Translations under genes and position numbers: made by a program
The notes under the pieces: model-generated
The model's input: only the letters and a program-made list of their open reading frames with translations
Told to the model about the DNA's origin: nothing
Database searches by the model: none
Assembly: GCA_947462695.1 (NCBI GenBank)
Contig: CANHQC010000024.1
Location: 1 to 12,474 of the forward strand
Reading direction: 5' to 3'
Origin: Flavobacteriales bacterium
GTDB lineage: Bacteria > Bacteroidota > Bacteroidia > Flavobacteriales_D > Crocinitomicaceae
Length of the DNA: 12,474 nt
Shown here: positions 1 to 6,445 of the stretch, in pieces
Numbering within the stretch: position 1 is the stretch's first letter
Layout: the number at the start of each line of letters is the position of its first letter

Positions 1-1
1 A

Positions 2-277
2 GAACCAGTAGCTGAAACTGCAGAAGAAACAGTAGTTGAAGCGTCTGCCGAAGAAGTAACTGAGGCTCCAGTAGCTGAAGAAACTCCTGCTGTTGAAGAA
101 ACACCAGTTGTTGAAGAAGCACCTGTGGCAGAAGAAACTCCTGCTGTTGAAGAAACACCATTTGTTGAAGAAGCACCAGTGGCAGAAGAAGCACCAGCTG
201 TTGAGGAAGCACCTGTAGCAGAAGAATCACCTGCTACTGAAGAGACTGCTTCTGAGGAAGAGACTCCTGCAGAATAA
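2..277 (+). CDS. rpsP: Probable 30S ribosomal protein S16, 3' end only (acidic repeat tail)
   Basis: An open frame enters from the left edge and stops with TAA at 275-277, leaving 91 visible residues. All are low-complexity: 32 glutamates, many Pro, Ala, Val and Thr, and no lysine, arginine or aspartate. Residues 22-81 of the visible part are ten back-to-back hexapeptides of the form [A/T/S]-P-x-x-E-E. The folded S16 core is not visible, so the identity is inferred. The frame ends 9 nt before rimM, which is the usual position of rpsP, and S16 proteins of Bacteroidota commonly carry a Glu/Ala/Pro-rich C-terminal extension after the roughly 80-residue core. S16 is a small-subunit assembly protein that binds 16S rRNA. 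A tail this acidic is unlikely to touch rRNA and is probably disordered and solvent-exposed. The alternative is another protein with an acidic tail that happens to precede rimM. Confidence 0.75.
   Translation, partial: EPVAETAEETVVEASAEEVTEAPVAEETPAVEETPVVEEAPVAEETPAVEETPFVEEAPVAEEAPAVEEAPVAEESPATEETASEEETPAE
65..244 (+). repeat. Ten tandem 18-nt units coding for PxxEE hexapeptides, with a 54-nt higher-order repeat
   Basis: Ten consecutive 18-nt units encode [A/T/S]-P-x-x-E-E. On top of this is a 54-nt period (three hexads): 77-130 and 131-184 differ at only two positions. One is a G-to-T change at 161 that turns a Val codon into Phe; the other is a silent cct/cca change. The flanking units have diverged further. 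Near-identity at synonymous positions points to recent tandem duplication by slippage or unequal recombination, not only selection on the peptide. Confidence 0.9.
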
Positions 278-286
278 TTAAAAGAT

Positions 287-814
287 ATGAATAAAGCTGA
301 CTGTTTTCAGTTAGGATATATTGCGAAACTTCACGGATTTAAAGGTGAAGTTTCGCTGTTTTTAGACGTGACTAATCCGGAAGATTACGCTACGTTGGAT
401 GCCTTATTTATCGAGTTAAACGGTCAATTAACCCCGTTTTTTGTAACAACGCTTAAGCTTAAAAATAAAGGCTTCGCGGCAGTAAAATTGGAAGGCGTAG
501 ACGATGAGGTAGATGCACGTTTGTTACTGAGAAAAAGCGTCTATCTTCCTGCAGAAATACTTCCAAAACTTTCTGGAACCCATTTTTACGATCATGAGGT
601 CGTTGATTTTGAGGTTATTGATGAGGTATATGGATCGGTAGGTAATTTAGTAACAGTGGTTGATCTCGCTGCTAATCCACTTTTACAAATCATAAACGGT
701 GAAAAGGAAGTCCTTATTCCACTTATCGATGGATTGGTGAAAGCGGTTGATCGAAAAAACAAACAATTGATCATCAAGGCTCCTGAAGGGTTGATTGAAT
801 TGTATCTGGGTTGA
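287..814 (+). CDS. rimM: Ribosome maturation factor RimM
   Basis: The 175-residue product matches RimM in length and architecture. The N-terminal RimM beta-barrel opens with G-Y-I-A-K-L-H-G-F-K-G-E-V (residues 10-22), the family's signature G-x-I-x-x-x-H-G-x-x-G. A PRC-barrel follows from about residue 97 (F-Y-D-H-E-V-V-D) and includes the A-N-P-L-L and V-L-I-P-L-I strands; the end reads P-E-G-L-I-E-L-Y. In characterised bacteria RimM binds S19 in the head of the 30S subunit and assists late 16S rRNA processing and assembly. The ATG at 287 is 9 nt after the stop of the putative rpsP, consistent with the classic rpsP-rimM pair. trmD and rplS, which follow rimM in many proteobacteria and Firmicutes, are not found here. 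Confidence 0.95.
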   Translation: MNKADCFQLGYIAKLHGFKGEVSLFLDVTNPEDYATLDALFIELNGQLTPFFVTTLKLKNKGFAAVKLEGVDDEVDARLLLRKSVYLPAEILPKLSGTHFYDHEVVDFEVIDEVYGSVGNLVTVVDLAANPLLQIINGEKEVLIPLIDGLVKAVDRKNKQLIIKAPEGLIELYLG

Positions 815-848
815 ATCATTCTTTTGCTTACCTTCCAAAACAAAATCC

Positions 849-2339
849 ATGAGTAAAATATACATTACTTTCATCCTTTGGTTGTTTTCTATCTCCATCA
901 ACGCACAAGTAACGTTCAATAACAAATATTACGAAGACGATGCCTTACGTGCAGAGGATTTAATAATTGACAGTAATGAATTGATCGTTATTGGCAATAA
1001 ACACATGGGGTTCCCCGGTTTTGAAGGTTTTCTCCATCGGATTGATCAAAACGGTGTATTGATAGCTTCGAAGATTTACAATTCACAAGGTGGCCTGCGA
1101 TTAACTAAGATTATTCAATTAGCAGATACTACTTTTTTCGCTATTGGAGAACTAATCAATCCACAATCACAAGTAAAAAATGGGTTATGTCTCCGACTGA
1201 ACAGTCAAGGGGATACCATTTGGACAAAAACATTCGCTTTTGGATCGTTTGATGTCGTAGCTAAAGATCTTTCGCAGGTAACTGATTCGTTAGTTGTTGT
1301 AGTTGGTGATGCAGGTCCCCACGGATTTGTTTTAGGATTACGTCCATCTGGAGTATTGGAATGGAGTTGGGTTAAAGAATCGGGTGCTTCAGAAATAAAC
1401 ACCTTTAATGCGTTAGCAAACGATACCTTAGGTAATTTCCTTGTAGCGGGTGCGTATTCCAGCCAAATGGTCAATCCATCAGGTATTCTGTTGAAAGTAG
1501 ATACGACAGGGTTGATAATCTGGTCGAAACAGATTGATGGCATCTCTTCTTTCCGGGAGATTCATTCAACGGCAAATGCACTCTATGTATTCGATGATGC
1601 CAGTTTGGTCTTGTCCAAAATAGATTTCAATGGAACCATCCAATGGTCAGGATCATATACAAGTTTTTTTACGGAAGGATTGGGGAATGATTTATCCATT
1701 TCAGAGGATACTTCTGGTCATATTTTATTGACAGCTAATGATGGGTTTTATGGGAACCTCGTTCAACTTGATGAAGTTGGTAATATCCTGAATAACCAGC
1801 AGGTTATTGGTAAATCAATTAACGGGCAATTCAAGGCCGATGGAACCTTAATTGTTTTAGGTAATGGTCCGGTTTTAGGGGTGAAATCGAGTTTTGTTCA
1901 AATACCACATTATGGTGTAACGAGTGGGCCGGGATTCTGTTCCTTTAGCACCTCACCTGTATTTGCAACAACGAGTTTTAACCTTTCTGCGATTACATTT
2001 ATACCAAATGGTGTACTTTCTGAATCGTTGGTCCCTATTTCTGTTAATTCATCCATTGCACTTCAGGAAGAAGGATGCATTGAAATTTTAGGAGGAACAA
2101 ACGAATTAGGTCAGGAAAACGGCTTCATATTAGTTCCAAATCCGACAAGTGGAACGTTTGCGGTAACAGGGTTGATTTCGGAAAATGTATCAATTTCCAT
2201 TCTTGACACAAAAGGCAGTGAGATTTTTGTTGGAAACCTCGCTGAAACAGGAAGTCAACTGGATCTTTCTTCTTTTGAACCAGGTTGTTATTTTGTGAGA
2301 GTTGGTAATAACTTCCAAAAACTAGTCTTGACGAAGTAA
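849..2339 (+). CDS. Secreted T9SS type A sorting-domain protein with beta-propeller-like repeats
   Basis: The product has 496 residues from the ATG at 849. The frame opens further upstream (795), but that would put 18 residues before the signal peptide and overlap rimM, so 849 is preferred. Residues 1-19 form a signal peptide: Lys at 3, a hydrophobic core, then I-N-A before Q20. The middle carries six spaced motifs of the form hydrophobic-(K/R)-x-(D/N)-x-x-G-x-(I/L)-x-W, with the turn glycines near residues 69, 121, 168, 221, 262 and 311. This suggests beta-propeller blades of about 40-53 residues. The last 71 residues, beginning F-I-L-V-P-N-P-T-S-G and ending F-Q-K-L-V-L-T-K, are a typical type A T9SS C-terminal domain, which is removed as the protein crosses the outer membrane. 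No catalytic motif is visible, so the specific function is unknown; an adhesive or binding role is possible. It sits between two translation genes with no related neighbour. Confidence 0.88.
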   Translation: MSKIYITFILWLFSISINAQVTFNNKYYEDDALRAEDLIIDSNELIVIGNKHMGFPGFEGFLHRIDQNGVLIASKIYNSQGGLRLTKIIQLADTTFFAIGELINPQSQVKNGLCLRLNSQGDTIWTKTFAFGSFDVVAKDLSQVTDSLVVVVGDAGPHGFVLGLRPSGVLEWSWVKESGASEINTFNALANDTLGNFLVAGAYSSQMVNPSGILLKVDTTGLIIWSKQIDGISSFREIHSTANALYVFDDASLVLSKIDFNGTIQWSGSYTSFFTEGLGNDLSISEDTSGHILLTANDGFYGNLVQLDEVGNILNNQQVIGKSINGQFKADGTLIVLGNGPVLGVKSSFVQIPHYGVTSGPGFCSFSTSPVFATTSFNLSAITFIPNGVLSESLVPISVNSSIALQEEGCIEILGGTNELGQENGFILVPNPTSGTFAVTGLISENVSISILDTKGSEIFVGNLAETGSQLDLSSFEPGCYFVRVGNNFQKLVLTK

Positions 2340-2353
2340 TTCACTTTTTATCC

Positions 2354-3082
2354 ATGTCAACCTCTGTTTTTAGATTCAAACATTTTGATGTCCGGCATGA
2401 AAATTCAGCGCTAAAAGTCGGGGCAGACGCCATGATACTCGGTGCGTTAGTAGAAGGGGGTGATGCCAAAACAGCCATTGATATCGGAGCAGGGACTGGC
2501 GTGCTTTCGCTGATGGTCGCGCAAAAGAACCTTGCAGCCCACATTCATGCAGTAGAAATTGATGAAAAAAGTTTCCTCGATTGCCAGTCAAATTTTTCAG
2601 TATCCCCATGGCCAGATCGCTTAACAGCCATTCATTCAGATATTTGTTCATTCAATCCTTCCGAAAAGTACGACTTGATCATTTCCAATCCACCATTTTA
2701 TTCGAACAGTTTAATCAATGCTGATCAGCGAATAGCACGCAGCAAACATGAGGAGTTTCTGCCTATTGGCAACGTAGTCGATTGGGTAGCAAGAAACATG
2801 AGCGATGCCGGTTCATGTTGGTTAATTTGGCCTTTTCAGGCCGTTGATTTGCTTATTGCTACGTTGGATCAACATCAATTGACCTTACATCAACAAATTG
2901 ACATTTACAGTAAACCCAATAGGCCTTCCCGTGTGGTCGTTCAATTCGGAAAAGAGCCAAAGAAATTGCTCAAATCAAGTGTTGTTATCCGTCAAGATGA
3001 TGGCAATTACACAGAGGAATACATTGGATTAACACGCGACTTCCATGCTGTTGATTTGACTATCAAAAAGTTCAACCGTTAA
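2354..3082 (+). CDS. trmN6: tRNA1(Val) (adenine(37)-N6)-methyltransferase, TrmN6/YfiC family
   Basis: This 242-residue class I SAM-dependent methyltransferase has a Rossmann motif I at residues 41-54 (A-I-D-I-G-A-G-T-G-V-L-S), an acidic end of strand 2 (V-E-I-D, 67-70), and the catalytic N-P-P-F at 112-115 that marks N6-adenine and N5-glutamine methyltransferases. The N terminus, F-R-F-K-H-F-D-V followed by K-V-G-A-D-A-M-I-L-G, matches the YfiC/TrmN6 pattern and separates it from PrmC and RsmC. In E. coli this enzyme makes m6A37 in tRNA1(Val). Substrate identity here is inferred from family membership. The gene starts 14 nt after the T9SS gene. It has no obvious terminator hairpin after its stop. 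Confidence 0.9.
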   Translation: MSTSVFRFKHFDVRHENSALKVGADAMILGALVEGGDAKTAIDIGAGTGVLSLMVAQKNLAAHIHAVEIDEKSFLDCQSNFSVSPWPDRLTAIHSDICSFNPSEKYDLIISNPPFYSNSLINADQRIARSKHEEFLPIGNVVDWVARNMSDAGSCWLIWPFQAVDLLIATLDQHQLTLHQQIDIYSKPNRPSRVVVQFGKEPKKLLKSSVVIRQDDGNYTEEYIGLTRDFHAVDLTIKKFNR

Positions 3083-3127
3083 TTCGGGCATTTTTCCTTA
3101 AATAAATCGAAAACTTTCTCGCATTTT

Positions 3128-3160
3128 CTGCTTCATACATCAAATGAAACGATAAATTTG
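3128..3160 (+). promoter_or_regulatory. Candidate Bacteroidota sigma-A promoter for the nuo operon
   Basis: TAAATTTG at 3153-3160 is an exact match to the flavobacterial -7 consensus TAnnTTTG. The -33 element (consensus TTG) is weak: CTG at 3128-3130 gives a 22-nt spacer, within the known range but not a consensus match. Transcription would start near 3167, giving a leader of about 80 nt before nuoA. This is inferred from motif and position only; in AT-rich DNA a chance match is quite possible. Confidence 0.35.
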
Positions 3161-3184
3161 CAGGTGATTTTTCTTTGTTGTGTA

Positions 3185-3230
3185 ATTGATTTCGATTGAT
3201 TGAACCAAAGAAAAAAGGTAAAAAATTGAT
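3185..3230. repeat. Three ATTGAT hexamers at 10-nt multiples in the nuoA leader
   Basis: ATTGAT occurs at 3185-3190, 3195-3200 and 3225-3230, so the starts are 10 and 30 nt apart, placing all three on one face of the helix. They lie downstream of the candidate -7 box, inside the predicted leader. This could be a binding site for a regulator or nucleoid protein, or a coincidence in AT-rich sequence. Confidence 0.3.
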
Positions 3231-3248
3231 TTTTAAACTGTTAGCACT

Positions 3249-3617
3249 ATGAAAACAGGTGGGGTAGATTACCTTCCGATCTTATTGCAAATCGGAATCA
3301 TTGGTGGATTCGTAGCCTTTGTGTTAGTTATTACGCACTACTTAGGTCCTCGACTCAAATCACAAACGAAAGATGCCAATTGGGAGTGTGGGATTGAATC
3401 CCAAGGAAATGCTCGTTTTCCTGTCTCAATTCGGTACTTTATGACAGCGATTCTATTTGTTCTTTTTGACGTAGAAGTTATTTTCTTCTATCCCTACGCT
3501 GTGAATTTTAAGGCGCTCGAACTGGAAGGATTGTTAGCTGTGATTCTATTTGTAGCCATGTTTCTTACAGGATTTTTCTATGTACTTAAAAAGGGAGCAT
3601 TAGAATGGGAAAGATAG
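3249..3617 (+). CDS. nuoA: NADH-quinone oxidoreductase subunit A
   Basis: The 122-residue membrane protein has three predicted helices, at about residues 9-31, 62-84 and 93-115, as in all NuoA/ND3 proteins. The loop after helix 1 carries W-E-C-G-I-E-S with Cys47, the conserved ND3-type cysteine at the quinone-site loop. Helix 2 holds F-D-V-E-V with Asp74 and Glu76, the conserved membrane acids. NuoA belongs to the membrane segment next to NuoH at the junction with the peripheral arm. It is the first gene of the operon, and its last 13 nt overlap the start of nuoB. Confidence 0.97.
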   Translation: MKTGGVDYLPILLQIGIIGGFVAFVLVITHYLGPRLKSQTKDANWECGIESQGNARFPVSIRYFMTAILFVLFDVEVIFFYPYAVNFKALELEGLLAVILFVAMFLTGFFYVLKKGALEWER

Positions 3618-4147
3618 AAGATTTAAAAGTGATTAATGGTGAAGGTTACCAATTAAGCACACTCGAAAAAGTAATAGCAAGCGCCCGTGCAAATTCCATG
3701 TGGCCGCTACCATTCGCAACATCCTGCTGTGGAATTGAATACATGGCAACAATGGGAAGTAATTACGACTTGGCCCGTTTTGGTATGGAAAGAATGTCCT
3801 TTTCTCCACGTCAGGCCGACTTACTTATTGTTGCAGGTACCATCAGTAAAAAATTAGGCCCGGTGCTTCGTCAGGTGTATGAGCAAATGGCAGAGCCGAA
3901 GTGGGTGCTTTCTGTTGGCGCATGTGCTTCTTCAGGAGGGATTTTTGATACGTACTCTGTTTTACAAGGAATTGACAGGGTAATTCCAGTGGATGTGTAT
4001 GTTCCAGGATGTCCTCCTCGACCAGAACAAATTATCGACGGCATCATGAAAATCCACGATATGGCACGCAATGAACCATTAAGAAGAAGGTATTCTGATG
4101 AATACAAAGCATTATTGAACCAATACAACATTGAAGGTCATGAGTAA
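3605..4147 (+). CDS. nuoB: NADH-quinone oxidoreductase subunit B (cluster N2)
   Basis: The product has 180 residues. All four ligands of the terminal [4Fe-4S] cluster N2 are present: the tandem Cys41-Cys42 in S-C-C-G-I-E-Y-M, Cys107 in G-A-C-A-S-S-G-G, and Cys136 in P-G-C-P-P-R-P-E. The spacing equals that of Thermus Nqo6 (45, 46, 111, 140). N2 delivers electrons to quinone at the interface with NuoD. The ATG at 3605 lies inside nuoA, a 13-nt overlap that suggests translational coupling; the gene's own end overlaps the nuoC start by 8 nt. Confidence 0.98.
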   Translation: MGKIEDLKVINGEGYQLSTLEKVIASARANSMWPLPFATSCCGIEYMATMGSNYDLARFGMERMSFSPRQADLLIVAGTISKKLGPVLRQVYEQMAEPKWVLSVGACASSGGIFDTYSVLQGIDRVIPVDVYVPGCPPRPEQIIDGIMKIHDMARNEPLRRRYSDEYKALLNQYNIEGHE

Positions 4148-4649
4148 ACAGTTGACCAACGAATACGTTTCTGAATTGTTGACCAAAGAGTTCGGAGAGG
4201 CAGTTTTAACTGTTGAGAATCCATACGGATTGTTAACGGTCGAAATTTCGCCTTCGAAAATCCACGAAGTAATTTCGTGGTTAAAAAGTCACACGGAACT
4301 TGCAGTGAGTTATTTAACCAATCTAGGAACCGTTCATTATCCGGAATCGACAGGACGAGAAATCGCAGTGGTTTATCACCTCCATAGTTTAGTGAATAAT
4401 TTCAGAATTCGCTTAAAAGCTTTCCTCCCAATAGAAAATCCTGAAATTAAATCAATTGTTGATTTGTATGCTGGTGCCAACTGGATGGAAAGAGAAACCT
4501 ATGATTTTTATGGTGTGCAGTTCATCGGTCACCCGAACTTGGTCCGTATTCTCAATGAAGACAGCATGGATTACTTTCCAATGCGAAAAGAATACCACCT
4601 GGAAGATGCAACCCGAGAAGATAAAGACGATCGCTTTTTCGGAAGATAA
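4140..4649 (+). CDS. nuoC: NADH-quinone oxidoreductase subunit C
   Basis: The 169-residue product is a 30-kDa-subunit family member. Its conserved C-terminal block contains [12 protein letters not shown] followed by G-H-P-N-L-x-R-I-L, and ends in the D-Y-F-P-M-R-K-E-Y region. NuoC has no cofactor and scaffolds NuoB and NuoD in the Q-module. I chose the ATG at 4140, within ATGAGTAA shared with the nuoB stop. An in-frame TTG at 4131 would add only three residues and is less likely. It is a separate gene, not a nuoCD fusion as in E. coli, and nuoD begins 11 nt after its stop. Confidence 0.96.
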   Translation: MSKQLTNEYVSELLTKEFGEAVLTVENPYGLLTVEISPSKIHEVISWLKSHTELAVSYLTNLGTVHYPESTGREIAVVYHLHSLVNNFRIRLKAFLPIENPEIKSIVDLYAGANWMERETYDFYGVQFIGHPNLVRILNEDSMDYFPMRKEYHLEDATREDKDDRFFGR

Positions 4650-4660
4650 ACAACGAAGTT

Positions 4661-5893
4661 ATGAGTAATCTGAAAAATACTAACGCGAAAAGCCTGTTTC
4701 CAAATCAAGTTGAGTTGGATAATATGGATGGTGAAATCGCGACATTGAATCTTGGTCCGACGCATCCTGCAACGCATGGTATATTCCAAAATGTATTGAA
4801 GGTTGATGGTGAGAAGATCCTTTCATCGGAGCAAACGGTAGGATACATTCATCGTGCCTTCGAAAAATTAGCTGAACGTCGTCCTTACAATCAAATCACT
4901 CCAATTACGGACCGGTTGAACTATTGTTCTTCACCGATTAATAACATGGGGTGGCACATGACTGTCGAGAAATTAATTGGCACTGAATTACCCAAACGCG
5001 TTGAGTACATGCGGGTGATCATCATGGAATTGGCTCGAATTGCTGACCATTTAGTGTGTAACTCAGTAATTGGTGTAGATACCGGAGCTTTAACAGGATT
5101 TACCTATGTGTTCCAAGAGCGTGAAAAAATCTATGAATTGTACGAGGAGGTTTGCGGTGCTCGTTTGACGACAAATGTTGGTAGAATAGGAGGTTTTGAA
5201 CGTGACTTTTCTCCTGAGTTTCACCGAAAATTGAAAGACTTCTTGCGCACTTTCCCTAAAGTATTTAACGAATTCGATAGCTTGTTGTCGCGCAACAGAA
5301 TTTTTATGGATCGCACAATTGGTGCTGGACCGATTTCTGGGGAACGTGCGTTGGAGTATTCATTTTCTGGTCCGAATCTTAGAGCAGCGGGTGTTGACTA
5401 TGACGTGCGTGTGATGAATCCATATTCCTCTTATGAAGATTTCGATTTTATCATACCTGTTGGTACTCAAGGTGACACCTACGATCGTTTTCAAGTTCGG
5501 CAAGAAGAGATTCGTCAAAGTTTACGAATAATCGAACAAGCATATAATAATCTGCCTGAAGGATCTTATAAAGGTGATGTTCCTGATTTTTACCTTCCTC
5601 CGAAAGAAGACGTTTACAATAACATGGAGGCGTTAATTTACCACTTCAAAATAGTGATGGGTGAAACCGATGTTCCAAAAGGTGAAGTATACCATGCGGT
5701 TGAAGGTGGGAATGGTGAATTGGGGTATTACCTCATTTCAGATGGAGGTCGATCACCTTACCGTCTCCAATTCCGACGACCTTGTTTTATCTATTATCAA
5801 GCTTACCCGGAAATGATTACCGGACAAAATATCAGTGATGCCGTTCTTACATTAAGTAGTTTGAATGTAATTGCTGGTGAATTAGACGCTTAA
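4661..5893 (+). CDS. nuoD: NADH-quinone oxidoreductase subunit D (quinone-site subunit)
   Basis: The 410-residue 49-kDa-subunit protein is related to the large subunit of NiFe hydrogenases. L-G-P-T-H-P-A-T-H-G at 31-40 supplies His39, and D-R-L-N-Y supplies Tyr88. These correspond to the quinone-headgroup residues His38 and Tyr87 of Thermus Nqo4. Other conserved blocks are G-R-I-G-G-F-E-R-D, G-P-I-S-G-E-R-A and Y-D-R-F-x-V-R-x-E-E. Together with NuoB it forms the quinone chamber; in Bacteroidota the acceptor is normally menaquinone. The protein ends N-V-I-A-G-E-L-D-A, whereas most NuoD proteins end in G-E-V-D-R or similar, so the terminal arginine is missing. The 11 nt between nuoC and nuoD contain no promoter. 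Confidence 0.98.
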   Translation: MSNLKNTNAKSLFPNQVELDNMDGEIATLNLGPTHPATHGIFQNVLKVDGEKILSSEQTVGYIHRAFEKLAERRPYNQITPITDRLNYCSSPINNMGWHMTVEKLIGTELPKRVEYMRVIIMELARIADHLVCNSVIGVDTGALTGFTYVFQEREKIYELYEEVCGARLTTNVGRIGGFERDFSPEFHRKLKDFLRTFPKVFNEFDSLLSRNRIFMDRTIGAGPISGERALEYSFSGPNLRAAGVDYDVRVMNPYSSYEDFDFIIPVGTQGDTYDRFQVRQEEIRQSLRIIEQAYNNLPEGSYKGDVPDFYLPPKEDVYNNMEALIYHFKIVMGETDVPKGEVYHAVEGGNGELGYYLISDGGRSPYRLQFRRPCFIYYQAYPEMITGQNISDAVLTLSSLNVIAGELDA

Positions 5894-5896
5894 GTT

Positions 5897-6436
5897 ATGG
5901 GAAGTACACACATCGATCTTTCAAAAAGACATACCGAAAAACCGGCATTTAGTCCAGAACGAATGGCCGAAGTTCAAGCACTTATTGCGCAATATCCTGA
6001 AGGAAAACACAAAAGTGCGCTTATACGCATCTTACACATGGCCGAAGAGGATTTCGGTGGGTGGTTGAGTATTGAAACCATGGATTACGTCGCTGAAGTT
6101 TTAAACATTCAGCCGATTGAGGTGTATGAAGTTGCTACGTTTTACACCATGTTTAACCTTGAACCGACCGGAAAGTATGTGTTTGAGGTTTGCCGTACAG
6201 GACCATGTATGCTTGTTGGCAGCGATCAAATCATTGAGTACATAGGTGAAAAGTTAGACATCAAAGTAGGTGAAACAACCAAGGATGGTATGTTTACACT
6301 TAAAACCGCAGAATGTCTTGGTGCATGTGGATATGCTCCAATGTTGCAATGCGGTAAAAAGTACCACGAACACTTAACAAAGGAGCGCGTAGATGAAATC
6401 ATTGCATCTTACCGTGCTGGTGAAGTTCCAAATTGA
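5897..6436 (+). CDS. nuoE: NADH-quinone oxidoreductase subunit E ([2Fe-2S] N1a)
   Basis: The 179-residue 24-kDa-subunit protein has a thioredoxin-like [2Fe-2S] domain with ligands Cys99-x4-Cys104-x35-Cys140-x3-Cys144, in C-R-T-G-P-C and C-L-G-A-C-G-Y-A-P. An N-terminal helical domain precedes it (about residues 19-90, including E-V-A-T-F-Y-T-M-F). It pairs with NuoF to form the NADH dehydrogenase tip and holds the off-path cluster N1a. The start is 3 nt after the nuoD stop, and nuoF begins 9 nt after its own stop. Confidence 0.98.
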   Translation: MGSTHIDLSKRHTEKPAFSPERMAEVQALIAQYPEGKHKSALIRILHMAEEDFGGWLSIETMDYVAEVLNIQPIEVYEVATFYTMFNLEPTGKYVFEVCRTGPCMLVGSDQIIEYIGEKLDIKVGETTKDGMFTLKTAECLGACGYAPMLQCGKKYHEHLTKERVDEIIASYRAGEVPN

Positions 6437-6445
6437 TCTTAAGCT

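Larger units (their letters stand above)
3083..3248 (+). other. Intergenic region upstream of the nuo operon (166 nt)
   Basis: This is the longest non-coding stretch in the window. It separates trmN6 from nuoA and is very AT-rich, especially from 3161 onward. I see no GC-rich hairpin followed by a T-run that would make a clear intrinsic terminator for trmN6, and no open reading frame or recognisable small RNA. It contains one good flavobacterial -7 box and three helically spaced ATTGAT hexamers, listed separately. Confidence 0.7.

Noticed and set aside
65..244. CRISPR array or mobile-element repeat
   Set aside because: The repeats are in-frame coding units with no spacers and code for a simple peptide hexad.
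592..925. Minus-strand frames opposite the end of rimM and the start of the T9SS gene
   Set aside because: Both are shadows of strongly supported + strand genes and resemble no known protein.
1205..1543. Minus-strand 112-codon frame inside the T9SS gene
   Set aside because: The + strand frame has a signal peptide, repeats and a sorting domain; the antisense frame has none of these.
3083..3125. Intrinsic terminator after trmN6
   Set aside because: There are short T and A runs but no GC-rich inverted repeat before them, so I do not call one.
3219..3240. A-run/T-run inverted repeat just before nuoA
   Set aside because: The stem is only about five A-T pairs around a short loop and would be very weak; expected by chance in this AT-rich leader.
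4456..4668. Second + strand frame inside nuoC
   Set aside because: It is a +1 shadow of conserved nuoC sequence with no family resemblance.
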